Of a stretch of 64,000 bases of DNA, positions 45,674-53,807 are shown in pieces (the first letter of the stretch is position 1; each line of letters starts with the position of its first letter). Location: positions 54,602 to 118,601 of the forward strand of contig JAILZT010000017.1 of NCBI GenBank assembly GCA_023512345.1. The letters are read 5' to 3'. Made by a program: the position numbers and the translations under genes. This DNA comes from Paenibacillus sp. (lineage in GTDB: Bacteria > Bacillota > Bacilli > Paenibacillales > Paenibacillaceae). The notes beneath the pieces were generated by a model that worked only from the letters and a program-made list of their open reading frames with translations, did no database searches and was not told the origin of the DNA.

Positions 45674-47299
45674 TTATTTCTTTAGATTTGCGTTATAGCG
45701 ATCCAGCCCGTTTTGATAAATTTCCATCAATTCGTTCAGACCCATCTTTTCCAGTGTCTTCAGGTAGCTGTCCCACTCTTTATCCGCACCGCCATCCACA
45801 ATAAATCTTCCTCTTTGGGTATTTACATATTTAATCAATTCCGGCTCAATCTTATTGATTTTGTCCAATTCCTCTGGTTCAAAGAAAATACTTGGATAGT
45901 TTTCCTTTTCCATGTATGGATCGTAATATTGCTCTAGATCTTTTGCACGTTGCTGAGCGCGTGGCTCGAGATCCACAACTTTCCCAAGGTCTTCTATAGT
46001 GATCACGCCGGGTCCGCCCGCGCCTGGAGCAACCTTTTGACGGAATTCACCTGCTGAGGCTCCCTCAGGAAGGGGTAGATTCACCAATTTTCCATTTTCG
46101 TCTTTCTTGAATACGACATCCAGCGGACCCCAGTGAATTTGAGCTGCCATATAAGGTTCGTACTGCTGGTCGATCCAACGCATAGTGATTTCTGGATTGC
46201 TGTTCTCTTTTGTAACCACAAAAGTACCGCGGCCCGGACCACCGCCATTTGCACGTCCAATCTTTTGATCCCCATTCGGTCCTTTCAGCGGGGATAGCAG
46301 AACATAATCCTTACTGCGTTCAGTTCCGACAACTTCCTCTACTTCCCACCAGATATAAGATCCAAGCGTTTCATCTGTTGTTTTACCTTTTGCTAGATAC
46401 TGTGCTGCGTCCTGCGTAAAGGATTCAGGATCAATCAAGCCCTGCTTATACCATTTTTCATGGAAATAATTAAGAGCTTCTTTATATTCAGGCTGAGTAG
46501 CGGTGAAAATAACTTTCCCGTCGCGGACGACCCGGTGCTCTAGATTATCAGGAAGTCCGAACGCTCCAAAAATTCCGGCAATATCCATACACCACTGCAT
46601 ATGCATAAAGCTTAAAGGGATTTCATCCTGCTTACCGTTGCCGTTCGGATCCTGCGTTTTAAAGGCAATCAGAGCTTCCGTATATTCATCCAGTGTTTGC
46701 GGAACTTTCAAACCTAGCTTATCTAACCATGTTTTATTTATAACGTGAAAGAAGGGATTGCTTCCGAGATTATTTTCTTCCCATGATGGCAGCCCGTAAA
46801 TGTGCCCATCTGGCGCCGTAATTGATGATTTGATATCAGCCCGGCGTTCTAGAAGCGCTTTCAAATTAGGTGCATATTGATTAATTAAATCCTCCAGCGG
46901 AATAATGGTACCGTCTTTACCGTAATTGATTAGTTCGTAGTCGGTAAATCCAGCTCCGTAAAAAGCATCAGGCAGATCTCCGCTCGCAAGTAACAAGTTT
47001 TTCTTCTCTGTTAAATCGGTATCCGGAATGTTCTCCCACTCGATCTTTACATTTGTTTCCTTTTCCAGACGTTTGAAAATTTCCATTTCCGAGTACTCTG
47101 GTGCCAGCGCAGCTTTCGGGGACACCATTCTTAATGACACAGCTTCTTTAACAATCGGAAGACCTGTCTTGTTGAAGTTCGCTTCTTGATCCGTATTTTT
47201 CGCCTGATTTTTTGATTCGTTTCCGTTTCCTGAACATCCACTTAACGCAAATGCACCGGCCAGTACTACAATCCCCGCACCCTTGAATAAAGATTTCAT
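45674..47299 (-). CDS. extracellular sugar-binding lipoprotein of ABC importer (fructan locus)
   Basis: A 541-residue binding lipoprotein with lipobox LSGC and a short Asn/Gly/Lys-rich tether. It has the family-like ASGDLPDAFYGAGF patch near residue 110. Third gene of the operon after the two permeases and directly before the kinase-GH32 fusion, so its ligand is probably a fructo-oligosaccharide made outside the cell. AAGGGAGG precedes the ATG. Confidence 0.9.
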   Translation of the reverse strand: MKSLFKGAGIVVLAGAFALSGCSGNGNESKNQAKNTDQEANFNKTGLPIVKEAVSLRMVSPKAALAPEYSEMEIFKRLEKETNVKIEWENIPDTDLTEKKNLLLASGDLPDAFYGAGFTDYELINYGKDGTIIPLEDLINQYAPNLKALLERRADIKSSITAPDGHIYGLPSWEENNLGSNPFFHVINKTWLDKLGLKVPQTLDEYTEALIAFKTQDPNGNGKQDEIPLSFMHMQWCMDIAGIFGAFGLPDNLEHRVVRDGKVIFTATQPEYKEALNYFHEKWYKQGLIDPESFTQDAAQYLAKGKTTDETLGSYIWWEVEEVVGTERSKDYVLLSPLKGPNGDQKIGRANGGGPGRGTFVVTKENSNPEITMRWIDQQYEPYMAAQIHWGPLDVVFKKDENGKLVNLPLPEGASAGEFRQKVAPGAGGPGVITIEDLGKVVDLEPRAQQRAKDLEQYYDPYMEKENYPSIFFEPEELDKINKIEPELIKYVNTQRGRFIVDGGADKEWDSYLKTLEKMGLNELMEIYQNGLDRYNANLKK

Positions 47300-47407
47300 T
47301 GTAAATAACCTCCCTTGAGTTTTCCCACAAGATAATTACACATTGCTCTCTCTTTGCATTTGTCCGAATGCTGCTGTACATCCCCCCCTTCAAGAACCCT
47401 GCCAACA

Positions 47408-48304
47408 TCAGCCCTTGATTGAGCCAATCATCACGCCTTTAACAAAATACTTTTGCAGGAAAGGATACAATATCAACAGTGGCAGACTGGATACCATGAT
47501 GACACCGTATTTGATCAGTTCTGTAACGCGCATCTTCGCTGCATAGGATTCCACATCCAGCATCATGCCGGAGTTGACCTGATTCTGAACAAGAATGTTA
47601 CGAAGCACCAACTGCAGCGGATATTTGTTCTCATCATTCAGGTAGATCAAGGCGTCGAAGAATCCATTCCAGAAGCCGACAACATGATACAGCACCATTA
47701 CAGCCAAGATGGACTTGGACAAAGGCAGGACGATACTCCAAAAGAATCTGGTGTTGGAACACCCGTCGATGGATGCCGCTTCCCACATTTCATCCGGTAT
47801 AGACGATTGAAAAAATGTTCTGACGATAATCACATTGAATACACCGCCTGCTCCGGGAATAACAAGTGCCCAGACCGTATTCAGCATGTGAAGATCCTTG
47901 ATCAGCAAGTAGGTTGGGATCAACCCTCCACTAAAAAACATGGTAATAAGCAAAAACCACATAATCACAGATTTCCCTGCCAGATCTTTACGAGCTAACG
48001 GGTAGGCCGCAAATACAGTCACGGCAACTCCAATTAATGTTCCCAGAGTCGCGTATAAAATTGAATTGGCATAACCTATCCAAATGGATGAATCACTGAA
48101 AATCCGCTCATATCCATCCAGCGTGAAGCCTTTAGGGAACAACCAAACTTCACCAGAGTAGATATAATTAGGGTCACTAAATGATGCAATCAGTACAAAG
48201 TACAACGGGAATAATACGAGCAGCATAATTACGGTCAACAAGATGTAGTTGATAATGTCAAACCATGCGTCCCCTCTGCTTTTTCTCTTCATCAATTGAT
48301 TCAA
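47408..48304 (-). CDS. YtcP-type carbohydrate ABC permease (fructan locus), TTG start
   Basis: Inner-membrane permease of 298 residues. EAA-loop segment WEAASIDGCSNTRFF...LPLSKS and C-terminus KGVMIGSIKG. The TTG at 48304 is preceded by AAGGAGGAG at 6-8 nt; the next ATG (residue 5) lies too far from that site. It follows the LplB-type gene by 13 nt. Confidence 0.9.
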   Translation of the reverse strand: MNQLMKRKSRGDAWFDIINYILLTVIMLLVLFPLYFVLIASFSDPNYIYSGEVWLFPKGFTLDGYERIFSDSSIWIGYANSILYATLGTLIGVAVTVFAAYPLARKDLAGKSVIMWFLLITMFFSGGLIPTYLLIKDLHMLNTVWALVIPGAGGVFNVIIVRTFFQSSIPDEMWEAASIDGCSNTRFFWSIVLPLSKSILAVMVLYHVVGFWNGFFDALIYLNDENKYPLQLVLRNILVQNQVNSGMMLDVESYAAKMRVTELIKYGVIMVSSLPLLILYPFLQKYFVKGVMIGSIKG

Positions 48305-48317
48305 AATGAACTCCTCC

Positions 48318-49268
48318 TTACCACAGGCTGGTTTCTGTCATCTTTTTGGCGATCCGGTTGACTGTAAAAATTAAGATAATATTGATAAGTGAATTAAATA
48401 GGCCAACTGCCGTGGAAAAGCTATATTGAGCCTTCTGAATCCCCATTTCATACACATAGGTTGGAATAATATTGGAGGTGGCATAATTCAAATCACTCTG
48501 CATAAGGAACGCCTTTTCAAAGCCGATGCTCATAATATTACCGAGTGCTAGAATCAGCAAGATAACGATTGTCGGCAAAATGCTTGGAATATCCACAAAC
48601 CATACACGCTTCCATTTACTCGCTCCATCCATAATTGCAGCTTCATGAAGTTCAGGATTGACTCCAGCCAGAGCAGCAAGATAAATGATGGTGGCAAAGC
48701 CTGTTTCTTGCCACATCCCTGACAATATATACAGAGGTCTGAACCAACCTGCATCGGCCATAAACAGAATGGGATCTCCTCCGAAAAGGGTGATGATGTG
48801 ATTCACGATTCCGCTGTTTGGAGACAAAAAAACATTAAGCATGCCGATGAGTACAACGGTAGAGATAAAGTGCGGTGCATAGATCACTGTTTGTACAAAT
48901 TTCTTGTAGGTCTTACCCAGCATTTGATTCAGCATAATTGCGATGATGATTGGAGCCGGGAAGCCAAACAACAACGAAAGAAAACTAAGTGAGAGCGTGT
49001 TACTGATGATTGTCCAGAAGTTATAGGAATCAAAAAAATCTACAAAGTGCTGAAATCCTACCCATTCACTTCCCCAGATCCCCTGACTCGGTGAGAAGTC
49101 CTTAAAAGCAATTTGCACACCGTACATTGGATAATACTTAAATACTAGATATAGAATAATGATCGGCAGCAAAAACAGATACAGTTCATAGTCACGTTTG
49201 AGTCGACTCCATCTTTTACGATTTGGTTTGATCATGGAATGATCCGCCCCGCTGGTTGTTGAATTCAC
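48318..49268 (-). CDS. LplB-type carbohydrate ABC permease (fructan locus), GTG start
   Basis: Inner-membrane permease of 316 residues; first helix YLFLLPIIILYLVFKYYPMYG followed by VQIAFKDF, EAA-loop segment HEAAIMDGASKWK, C-terminus KMTETSLW. GTG at 49268 has AAGGGAG 7 nt upstream; an in-frame ATG at 49286 overlaps the site and is unlikely. First gene of the five-gene fructan operon (two permeases, binding protein, kinase-GH32, LamG-GH32), directly downstream of the LacI-type operators. Confidence 0.88.
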   Translation of the reverse strand: MNSTTSGADHSMIKPNRKRWSRLKRDYELYLFLLPIIILYLVFKYYPMYGVQIAFKDFSPSQGIWGSEWVGFQHFVDFFDSYNFWTIISNTLSLSFLSLLFGFPAPIIIAIMLNQMLGKTYKKFVQTVIYAPHFISTVVLIGMLNVFLSPNSGIVNHIITLFGGDPILFMADAGWFRPLYILSGMWQETGFATIIYLAALAGVNPELHEAAIMDGASKWKRVWFVDIPSILPTIVILLILALGNIMSIGFEKAFLMQSDLNYATSNIIPTYVYEMGIQKAQYSFSTAVGLFNSLINIILIFTVNRIAKKMTETSLW

Positions 49269-49305
49269 GCTTAAACTCCCTTTCATGTAAAAGTAATCAG
49301 TAATT

Positions 49306-49320
49306 TTGAAACGTTTCCAA
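49306..49320. promoter_or_regulatory. LacI-family operator A
   Basis: TTGAAACGTTTCCAA, a 15-bp near-palindrome, 38 bp before the first permease start. Same core as three other sites around the LacI gene. Confidence 0.7.
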
Positions 49321-49416
49321 TTTTGTATAAGAAAACGCCATTTGGTAGATTTGTATCATGAATCAACTGAAATGAGCACATAACGAAGAGTCGTTTTTTT
49401 CCTAATACATCGTCAT

Positions 49417-49431
49417 ATGAAACGTTTCCAA
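49417..49431. promoter_or_regulatory. LacI-family operator B
   Basis: ATGAAACGTTTCCAA, the second copy, 111 bp upstream of operator A and about 70 bp past the LacI stop. Spacing would permit looping between A and B. Confidence 0.65.
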
Positions 49432-49502
49432 TTTTAGAAAAGAAAAACGTCAGTTGGTAAATCCATATCGACTTAGCTGATGTTTTTCCGATGTAACAGA
49501 AA

Positions 49503-50471
49503 TTATGAAGTTTCACCTTGCTTGAAAATAATGGGGATACGATACACTTGCTTATCTAAAGTTATACCTTCAATCTTGTTAAAGAGTAGTCTAATTGTCA
49601 TGCGTGCCATCTCTTCAACTGGCTGCCTGATCGTTGATAATATAGGATGAAAATAAGGATTATCCTGAATGCCATCGTAACCGATAACCTTTACATCCTC
49701 TGGAACACGAATACCCTTCCTGCGTGCTCTTTCAATATAGTTGGCGGCCAACATATCGGTTATAGCGAAAATACCATCCACATCGTCATATTCATTGAGA
49801 AACTCGTTAAAATAAGCATCGTCGTCCACAATGGGATCCGGCTTCTCGTAGATCACATAATCGACACCCAAAGTCTTCGCCTCATCAATGAATCCCTTTC
49901 TCCGGTTCATGGTTTCACTGAAAACGGAAGTGACACTTCCCATAAAAGCCGGTTTCCTAGCTCCTGCTTTAACAAGTTCTCTTAAAGCCAGGCGCCCTCC
50001 CTCATAATTATCTGAAGTCACACAAGTAATACTCTTGTTAAAGTGTCTGTCGATACTTACAATCGGAATGTCGTTGCTCACACTATTCTCGATATCGTTG
50101 TAAGTTATGCCCACAATACCAGCCACTTTATTTTGCCGGAGCATATCCAAATAATACAGTTCCTTTTCGGGTTTGCCTCCGCTGTTACACAGCATAAGCT
50201 TATAGCCTTCCCGATCCAATTCATCCTCAATGTAGTAGGCCAATTCAGAAAAAAATGGATTCCAGATACTAGGAAGCAACAGAGCTACCATCTTGGATTT
50301 CTGCATTTTGAAATTTCGAGCGACTTCATTAGGGAAATAATTCAGTTCTTGTATGGCTTCCTCAACTTTCTTGCGTGTCTTTGGTTTTACAGCACCCGAG
50401 TTGTTAATGACTCTGGACACGGTTCCCACAGCGACGCCAGCGAGGTTTGCTACATCTTTAATGCTTGTCAT
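49503..50471 (-). CDS. LacI-family repressor of the fructan operon
   Basis: A 322-residue regulator. N-terminal helix-turn-helix TSIKDVANLAGVAVGTVSRV with hinge helix around NYFPNEVARN, then a periplasmic-binding-like effector domain (two lobes, about 60-320). It lies upstream of the ABC operon on the same strand, and GAAACGTTTC sites lie both before its own gene and before the operon, so autorepression plus operon control is likely. The effector is probably fructose, a fructo-oligosaccharide or a phosphate derivative; not readable. Unlike the other two importers here, this one has no YesMN pair. Confidence 0.92.
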   Translation of the reverse strand: MTSIKDVANLAGVAVGTVSRVINNSGAVKPKTRKKVEEAIQELNYFPNEVARNFKMQKSKMVALLLPSIWNPFFSELAYYIEDELDREGYKLMLCNSGGKPEKELYYLDMLRQNKVAGIVGITYNDIENSVSNDIPIVSIDRHFNKSITCVTSDNYEGGRLALRELVKAGARKPAFMGSVTSVFSETMNRRKGFIDEAKTLGVDYVIYEKPDPIVDDDAYFNEFLNEYDDVDGIFAITDMLAANYIERARRKGIRVPEDVKVIGYDGIQDNPYFHPILSTIRQPVEEMARMTIRLLFNKIEGITLDKQVYRIPIIFKQGETS

Positions 50472-50501
50472 CTAACACCCCCGAACTCTCTTATGAAACC
50501 T

Positions 50502-50530
50502 ATAATAGCACCAAAGTGGAAACGTTTCAA
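50502..50530 (-). promoter_or_regulatory. lacI-type gene promoter overlapped by operator C
   Basis: On the minus strand TTGAAA (50525-50530), 17-nt spacer, TATTAT (50502-50507). Operator C, TGGAAACGTTTCAA (50517-50530), covers the -35, as expected for autorepression. Confidence 0.7.
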
Positions 50531-50538
50531 TAATTATT

Positions 50539-50553
50539 TTGGAAACGTTTCAA
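50539..50553. promoter_or_regulatory. LacI-family operator D
   Basis: TTGGAAACGTTTCAA. Its centre is 23 bp from that of operator C, about two helical turns, so two repressors could bind on the same face. Confidence 0.65.
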
Positions 50554-50641
50554 TATCTAAATTCGAAAGTATTATCGAAGCTATATTGCATGGCATGCCA
50601 TAATAATTCTTCCGTTTTCTCTAGTATCTTTGCTGAAAAAC

Positions 50642-50678
50642 AAAAGAAAGCCAGCACGAATATGTGCGGCTTTCTTTA
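50642..50678. terminator. terminator-like hairpin, T-rich on minus side
   Basis: AAAGAAAGCC-a-GCAC and GTGC-GGCTTTCTTT pair around GAATAT with one bulge. T-rich flanks on both sides. No intact gene ends here, so it may belong to a lost one or terminate read-through from the Crp/Fnr remnant. Confidence 0.6.
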
Positions 50679-50732
50679 CCTGTTATATAGATTGAACTTA
50701 AAACTTTTAGAATGAAGGATAAGTCGTACTGT

Positions 50733-50837
50733 GGTGAATGTTTGGACTTCCGCCCGCTCTTTCGCGGCAGAAATCCATAGACATCCAGCCTATGCTTTCA
50801 GGCGGTCGCTTTCGCTCCTCCAGTTCCAAAATTCACC
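50733..50837. repeat. ~105-bp imperfect palindromic element (MITE-like or structured RNA)
   Basis: The ends GGTGAATGTTTGGA and TTCCAAAATTCACC are inverted repeats. Inside are further complementary blocks, including CATAG/CTATG. The whole can fold into one long imperfect hairpin, and no protein is encoded. I recall similar gcgaaagcgaccgcctgaaagcat-type segments in Paenibacillus intergenic DNA, but could not check copy number. Confidence 0.5.
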
Positions 50838-51051
50838 TTAGTTACTCCGTTCCCTTTTCTCTAATTATAAAGTTCGATTTATATAGTAATATGTTTTTTC
50901 TGGATGAATGAACGGGCGTAGATATCTGCTTCGCATGAATAGCCACTCACTCCGAGTCTCCCCACTAATCAACTGTTTTACATCGACCTCGACTGATGAC
51001 AAACATCGAAGATTCAAACCGGACTCCTATAAAACCACCTTTGAGTAAGCA
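50838..51051. other. intergenic region, nothing recognised
   Basis: AT-rich between the palindromic element and the Crp/Fnr remnant. No gene, promoter or repeat that I could support. Confidence 0.4.
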
Positions 51052-51459
51052 TTAACCATTGTCAATATCCGCGGATATTCTTTTGCGAATTCTACTCAGA
51101 GAAACCGGCGTGATTCCTAAATACGACGCAATATAATGGTTTGGAACGCGCTTTAGAATATGAGATTTTTGTGAGCACAGTTCAACGTATCTTTCTTGTG
51201 GAGAATTTTTTATGCGAGAAAGAAACAATTTAGTATAATGCACGAACCTTTCCGCCATTAGTTCTGTTGAATATTCCTTTAGATCAGGGAACCTATTTAG
51301 TATTTTTTGATAATCATCCTTTTTAATCATGGTAAGCTGTGAAGACTCAATGGTTTCTAAATTAAATAAACTTGGCTCATTGTGGAAAAAGCTTTCAAAG
51401 GAAGACACCTCTTGTTGTTCGAAAAAAAAATTGGAATGTAATATCTCTTCCGTCATCAT
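51052..51459 (-). pseudogene. N-terminally truncated Crp/Fnr-family regulator
   Basis: The 135 residues cover the second half of the cyclic-nucleotide-binding barrel (FFFEQQEVSSFESFF...), the dimer helix (TELMAERFVHYTKLFLSRI) and the winged-helix end (YIASYLGITPVSLSRIRKRI). Normal members have about 190 residues; the first 55 or so, with the beginning of the barrel, are missing. In-frame stops lie four codons upstream of the first ATG, and no good ribosome site is seen. It is most likely a decayed gene, though a shortened product with an intact DNA-binding domain could still be made. Confidence 0.65.
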
Positions 51460-51578
51460 TAAACCATAATCTTAAGCATCCTTGATTTATAAAGTATAAG
51501 TAATTCGCTATTTCTCCTTAGCATAGTCCAACTCCTTTGCACTAACATTACTCTCCTATTAAGCTAGCCTTCCTCTAG

Positions 51579-52649
51579 TCACCACTTTAATAATCTCCTG
51601 ATTTGAGCAGTCAATTTTTGTGCTGCCTTTCTTTGAGTAACTTGAGACGGGTGGAAGTCGGCTGCGTATCCGTCTGCTGCCAGCTGCACATCAAACTTCA
51701 TTGAGGTAATATTACTATCGCCTGTTTCCTGTGAATAGTGCTTTACTGCTTGCTCGACAAAAGGATACAGTCTATCCCCCATGATCCCCAGTGTACATAG
51801 AATTGGAGTATTGGGATTGTTGAGTCTAACCATTTTCAGAAATGCAACATATTCTTGGGTATATTCCGTTTGCTTGTCGATATCATCTTTAGTGTATGAA
51901 TCATCGTTCGTTCCGAGGTTAATAACAATCAGATCAGGCACAAACTTATTGAAATCCCAGCGTATTTCTTGCGGCAGCAGTATATCGTCAAATTCCCCCT
52001 CAGACTTACCCACTTTTTCATAGTAATCCGGGATAAGATGAGTGGTAAGCTTTTGATCGTTTTCCGTGTAACCTGTTATGATGCCGTATCCGCTGTACGA
52101 AACCATGCTGTAGTCAGCTTGAAGCTGCTCTGCTGTTAAGTACGCATAGCCTTTTGTGACATCTTCCGTAGCCGTAGAAAAAGAATGAAGCTCATACTCA
52201 TCATCAATGCCATAGCCGCAAGTAATGGAGTCTCCGATAAATTCAATGGTATGTAATTTGGGAGGAATTGGCTTAATACCATCCGCAGCGTCGACAGCAA
52301 TTTCTTGTATTCCAACCGTTGACATCGCTGCCTCTGATAGTTTTATAACACTTATCGTAACGTTCTGCTCACTATCACTTTCAAATACAGTATACGATTT
52401 CAACGGTTTATCTATTTGATCGTCTATAACCCGTTTTCCGTTTACGCTGATACCGATTCGGGCTAAATTATTACCCGTTGATGCAATAGCATCACCCTTT
52501 ACGGTTATTACTGCTTTTCTTCCGTAGAATGAAAATTCCACGCCCCCGCCTGACAGAGCCAGCCACAGCACATCGTTGTAGTAATGGGTCCTTCCGATGA
52601 TTTTCACATGTTTTTCCGTCGCTTTAAATACTTGAGTTTTTGTGGACAT
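51579..52649 (-). CDS. SGNH/GDSL carbohydrate esterase (CE2-like)
   Basis: A 356-residue esterase. An N-terminal jelly-roll domain (about 1-125) precedes an SGNH hydrolase domain with GDSITCGYG (catalytic Ser), NLGTND (block III Asn) and DFHPS near the C-terminus (Asp/His). This two-domain build is that of CE2 acetyl esterases, which remove acetyl groups from plant oligosaccharides. No signal peptide, so cytoplasmic. ATG 52649 has AAGGAAGGG upstream; an in-frame ATG at 52724 adds 25 residues but lacks a site. Divergent from the AraC gene, which may control it. Confidence 0.85.
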   Translation of the reverse strand: MSTKTQVFKATEKHVKIIGRTHYYNDVLWLALSGGGVEFSFYGRKAVITVKGDAIASTGNNLARIGISVNGKRVIDDQIDKPLKSYTVFESDSEQNVTISVIKLSEAAMSTVGIQEIAVDAADGIKPIPPKLHTIEFIGDSITCGYGIDDEYELHSFSTATEDVTKGYAYLTAEQLQADYSMVSYSGYGIITGYTENDQKLTTHLIPDYYEKVGKSEGEFDDILLPQEIRWDFNKFVPDLIVINLGTNDDSYTKDDIDKQTEYTQEYVAFLKMVRLNNPNTPILCTLGIMGDRLYPFVEQAVKHYSQETGDSNITSMKFDVQLAADGYAADFHPSQVTQRKAAQKLTAQIRRLLKW

Positions 52650-52760
52650 AATGAACCCTTCCTTCGCAGCTTGTATATTTGTAACAGTAACAAAGGTGCT
52701 TTCTGTTTTCAATAAGTCTATCATTTGTATGCTTGCTTGTATTATCTCGTGGAGTGGGTT

Positions 52761-52772
52761 GTATGATAAAAT
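52761..52772 (+). promoter_or_regulatory. extended -10 promoter of the AraC gene
   Basis: TGaTAAAAT ends at 52772 (TG at 52764-52765, TAAAAT at 52767-52772). No recognisable -35, as common for extended -10 promoters. It lies 46 bp before the ATG. Confidence 0.45.
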
Positions 52773-52817
52773 ACAGGCTGAAGTATCTTCACTTCATACA
52801 AGGAGGAAAGGACATCG

Positions 52818-53699
52818 ATGGACATTCCCAAAGGCACCTACGGCTTTCGGTTCGCGGAAGATAAGGAGCTCGAGTTGTGCGTTTTATTCGCAGCAGGCTG
52901 TGACTCTATCACCGATCCTTCTTACCATTGGGATGGTCTGGAGCGCAACGATGGGCCACTCCTATTGTTCCAATACACCCTCTCCGGTGAAGGTGTATTT
53001 GAATCGGGCAACCGGATTCACCATGTTACTGCCGGACAGGCCTTTCTCGCTGAAATCCCCGGACCTCACCGCTATTATTATCATCCGCAATCCAAAGCGC
53101 CTTGGGAATTTATATTCCTGTTATTCCGGCCTAATCTGATCCTTCCCCATTGGCGCAAATTCCTCCGTGAAGCAGGTGAAATCCCTCATCTTCCCGCAGA
53201 CTGTGCGCCAGTCCGACTGTTAAGGATGATTGTGAACGATGCAGCAGCAGGCAGAATCTCCGACCCTCTTATTGCCTCGTCGTGTATCTACCAGTTCATG
53301 ACAGAGCTCTCCAGACTGCAAGTAACTACGCTGCGGAACAGGGACAACTGGTCAGAGAATGTAAGGCGTGCAGCCGAGTTTATAGAGCATAACTATGCTC
53401 AGATGATCAGCATCGATCAGCTTTCCGAGCATGTCTCCCTATCCAAATACCACCTGATCCGCCGCTTTGCAGCCTGCACGGGTCTGACACCCGGCGCTTA
53501 TCTGACCCGTGTCCGTACCGAGAAGGCCATGGAGCTGCTTCGGGGAACCCCCCTAAGTATTGAAGCCATTGCCAATCAGATTGGTTACTCCAGCGGGAGT
53601 TATTTCATTAAAGCGTTTCGCAGCCTAACCGGACTTACACCGGGAGATTTCCGCAGCGGGGGCGAAAGTCTTACTTACCGCAGATTGTTCTTCGATTAA
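52818..53699 (+). CDS. AraC-family transcriptional regulator
   Basis: A 293-residue one-component regulator. N-terminal cupin-like sensor (about 10-125, including GPHRYYYHP), C-terminal AraC domain with HTH units ISIDQLSEHVSLSKYHLIRR and IEAIANQIGYSSGSYFIKAF ending TPGDFR. AAGGAGGAAAGG precedes the ATG. It lies between the divergent esterase gene and the GH27 gene (108 nt downstream, same strand), so it probably activates these hydrolases in response to a galactose- or acetyl-bearing glycan; inferred. Confidence 0.88.
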   Translation: MDIPKGTYGFRFAEDKELELCVLFAAGCDSITDPSYHWDGLERNDGPLLLFQYTLSGEGVFESGNRIHHVTAGQAFLAEIPGPHRYYYHPQSKAPWEFIFLLFRPNLILPHWRKFLREAGEIPHLPADCAPVRLLRMIVNDAAAGRISDPLIASSCIYQFMTELSRLQVTTLRNRDNWSENVRRAAEFIEHNYAQMISIDQLSEHVSLSKYHLIRRFAACTGLTPGAYLTRVRTEKAMELLRGTPLSIEAIANQIGYSSGSYFIKAFRSLTGLTPGDFRSGGESLTYRRLFFD

Positions 53700-53807
53700 C
53701 CGCAATATTGTGCTATTCAACTAGTAAGATTACTATAGATATTGCTAATTACCTTTATTATGATGAATACGACAAGAGCAATAATCCATCAGTAAAGGAG
53801 ATTTATA

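Larger units (their letters stand above)
49306..49469. repeat. direct duplication of a ~50-bp operator/promoter segment
   Basis: The segments starting at 49306 and 49417 share GAAACGTTTCCAATTTT and the following roughly 35 bp, including an AAGAAAA-ACG core and a TTGGTA block. The copies are 111 bp apart. The upstream control region of the operon seems to have been duplicated, doubling the operator. Confidence 0.6.

Noticed and set aside
49283..49516. 77-codon minus-strand frame between the LacI gene and the permease
   Set aside because: It reads through the duplicated operator blocks (the repeated KIGNV words come from the AAACGTTTCC repeats) and has no family resemblance, so it is regulatory DNA.
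49306..50553. The four GAAACGTTTC sites taken as CcpA cre boxes
   Set aside because: They miss the final C of the cre consensus, are nearly identical to each other and cluster around a LacI gene, so a dedicated repressor is the better explanation, though CcpA cross-binding is not excluded.
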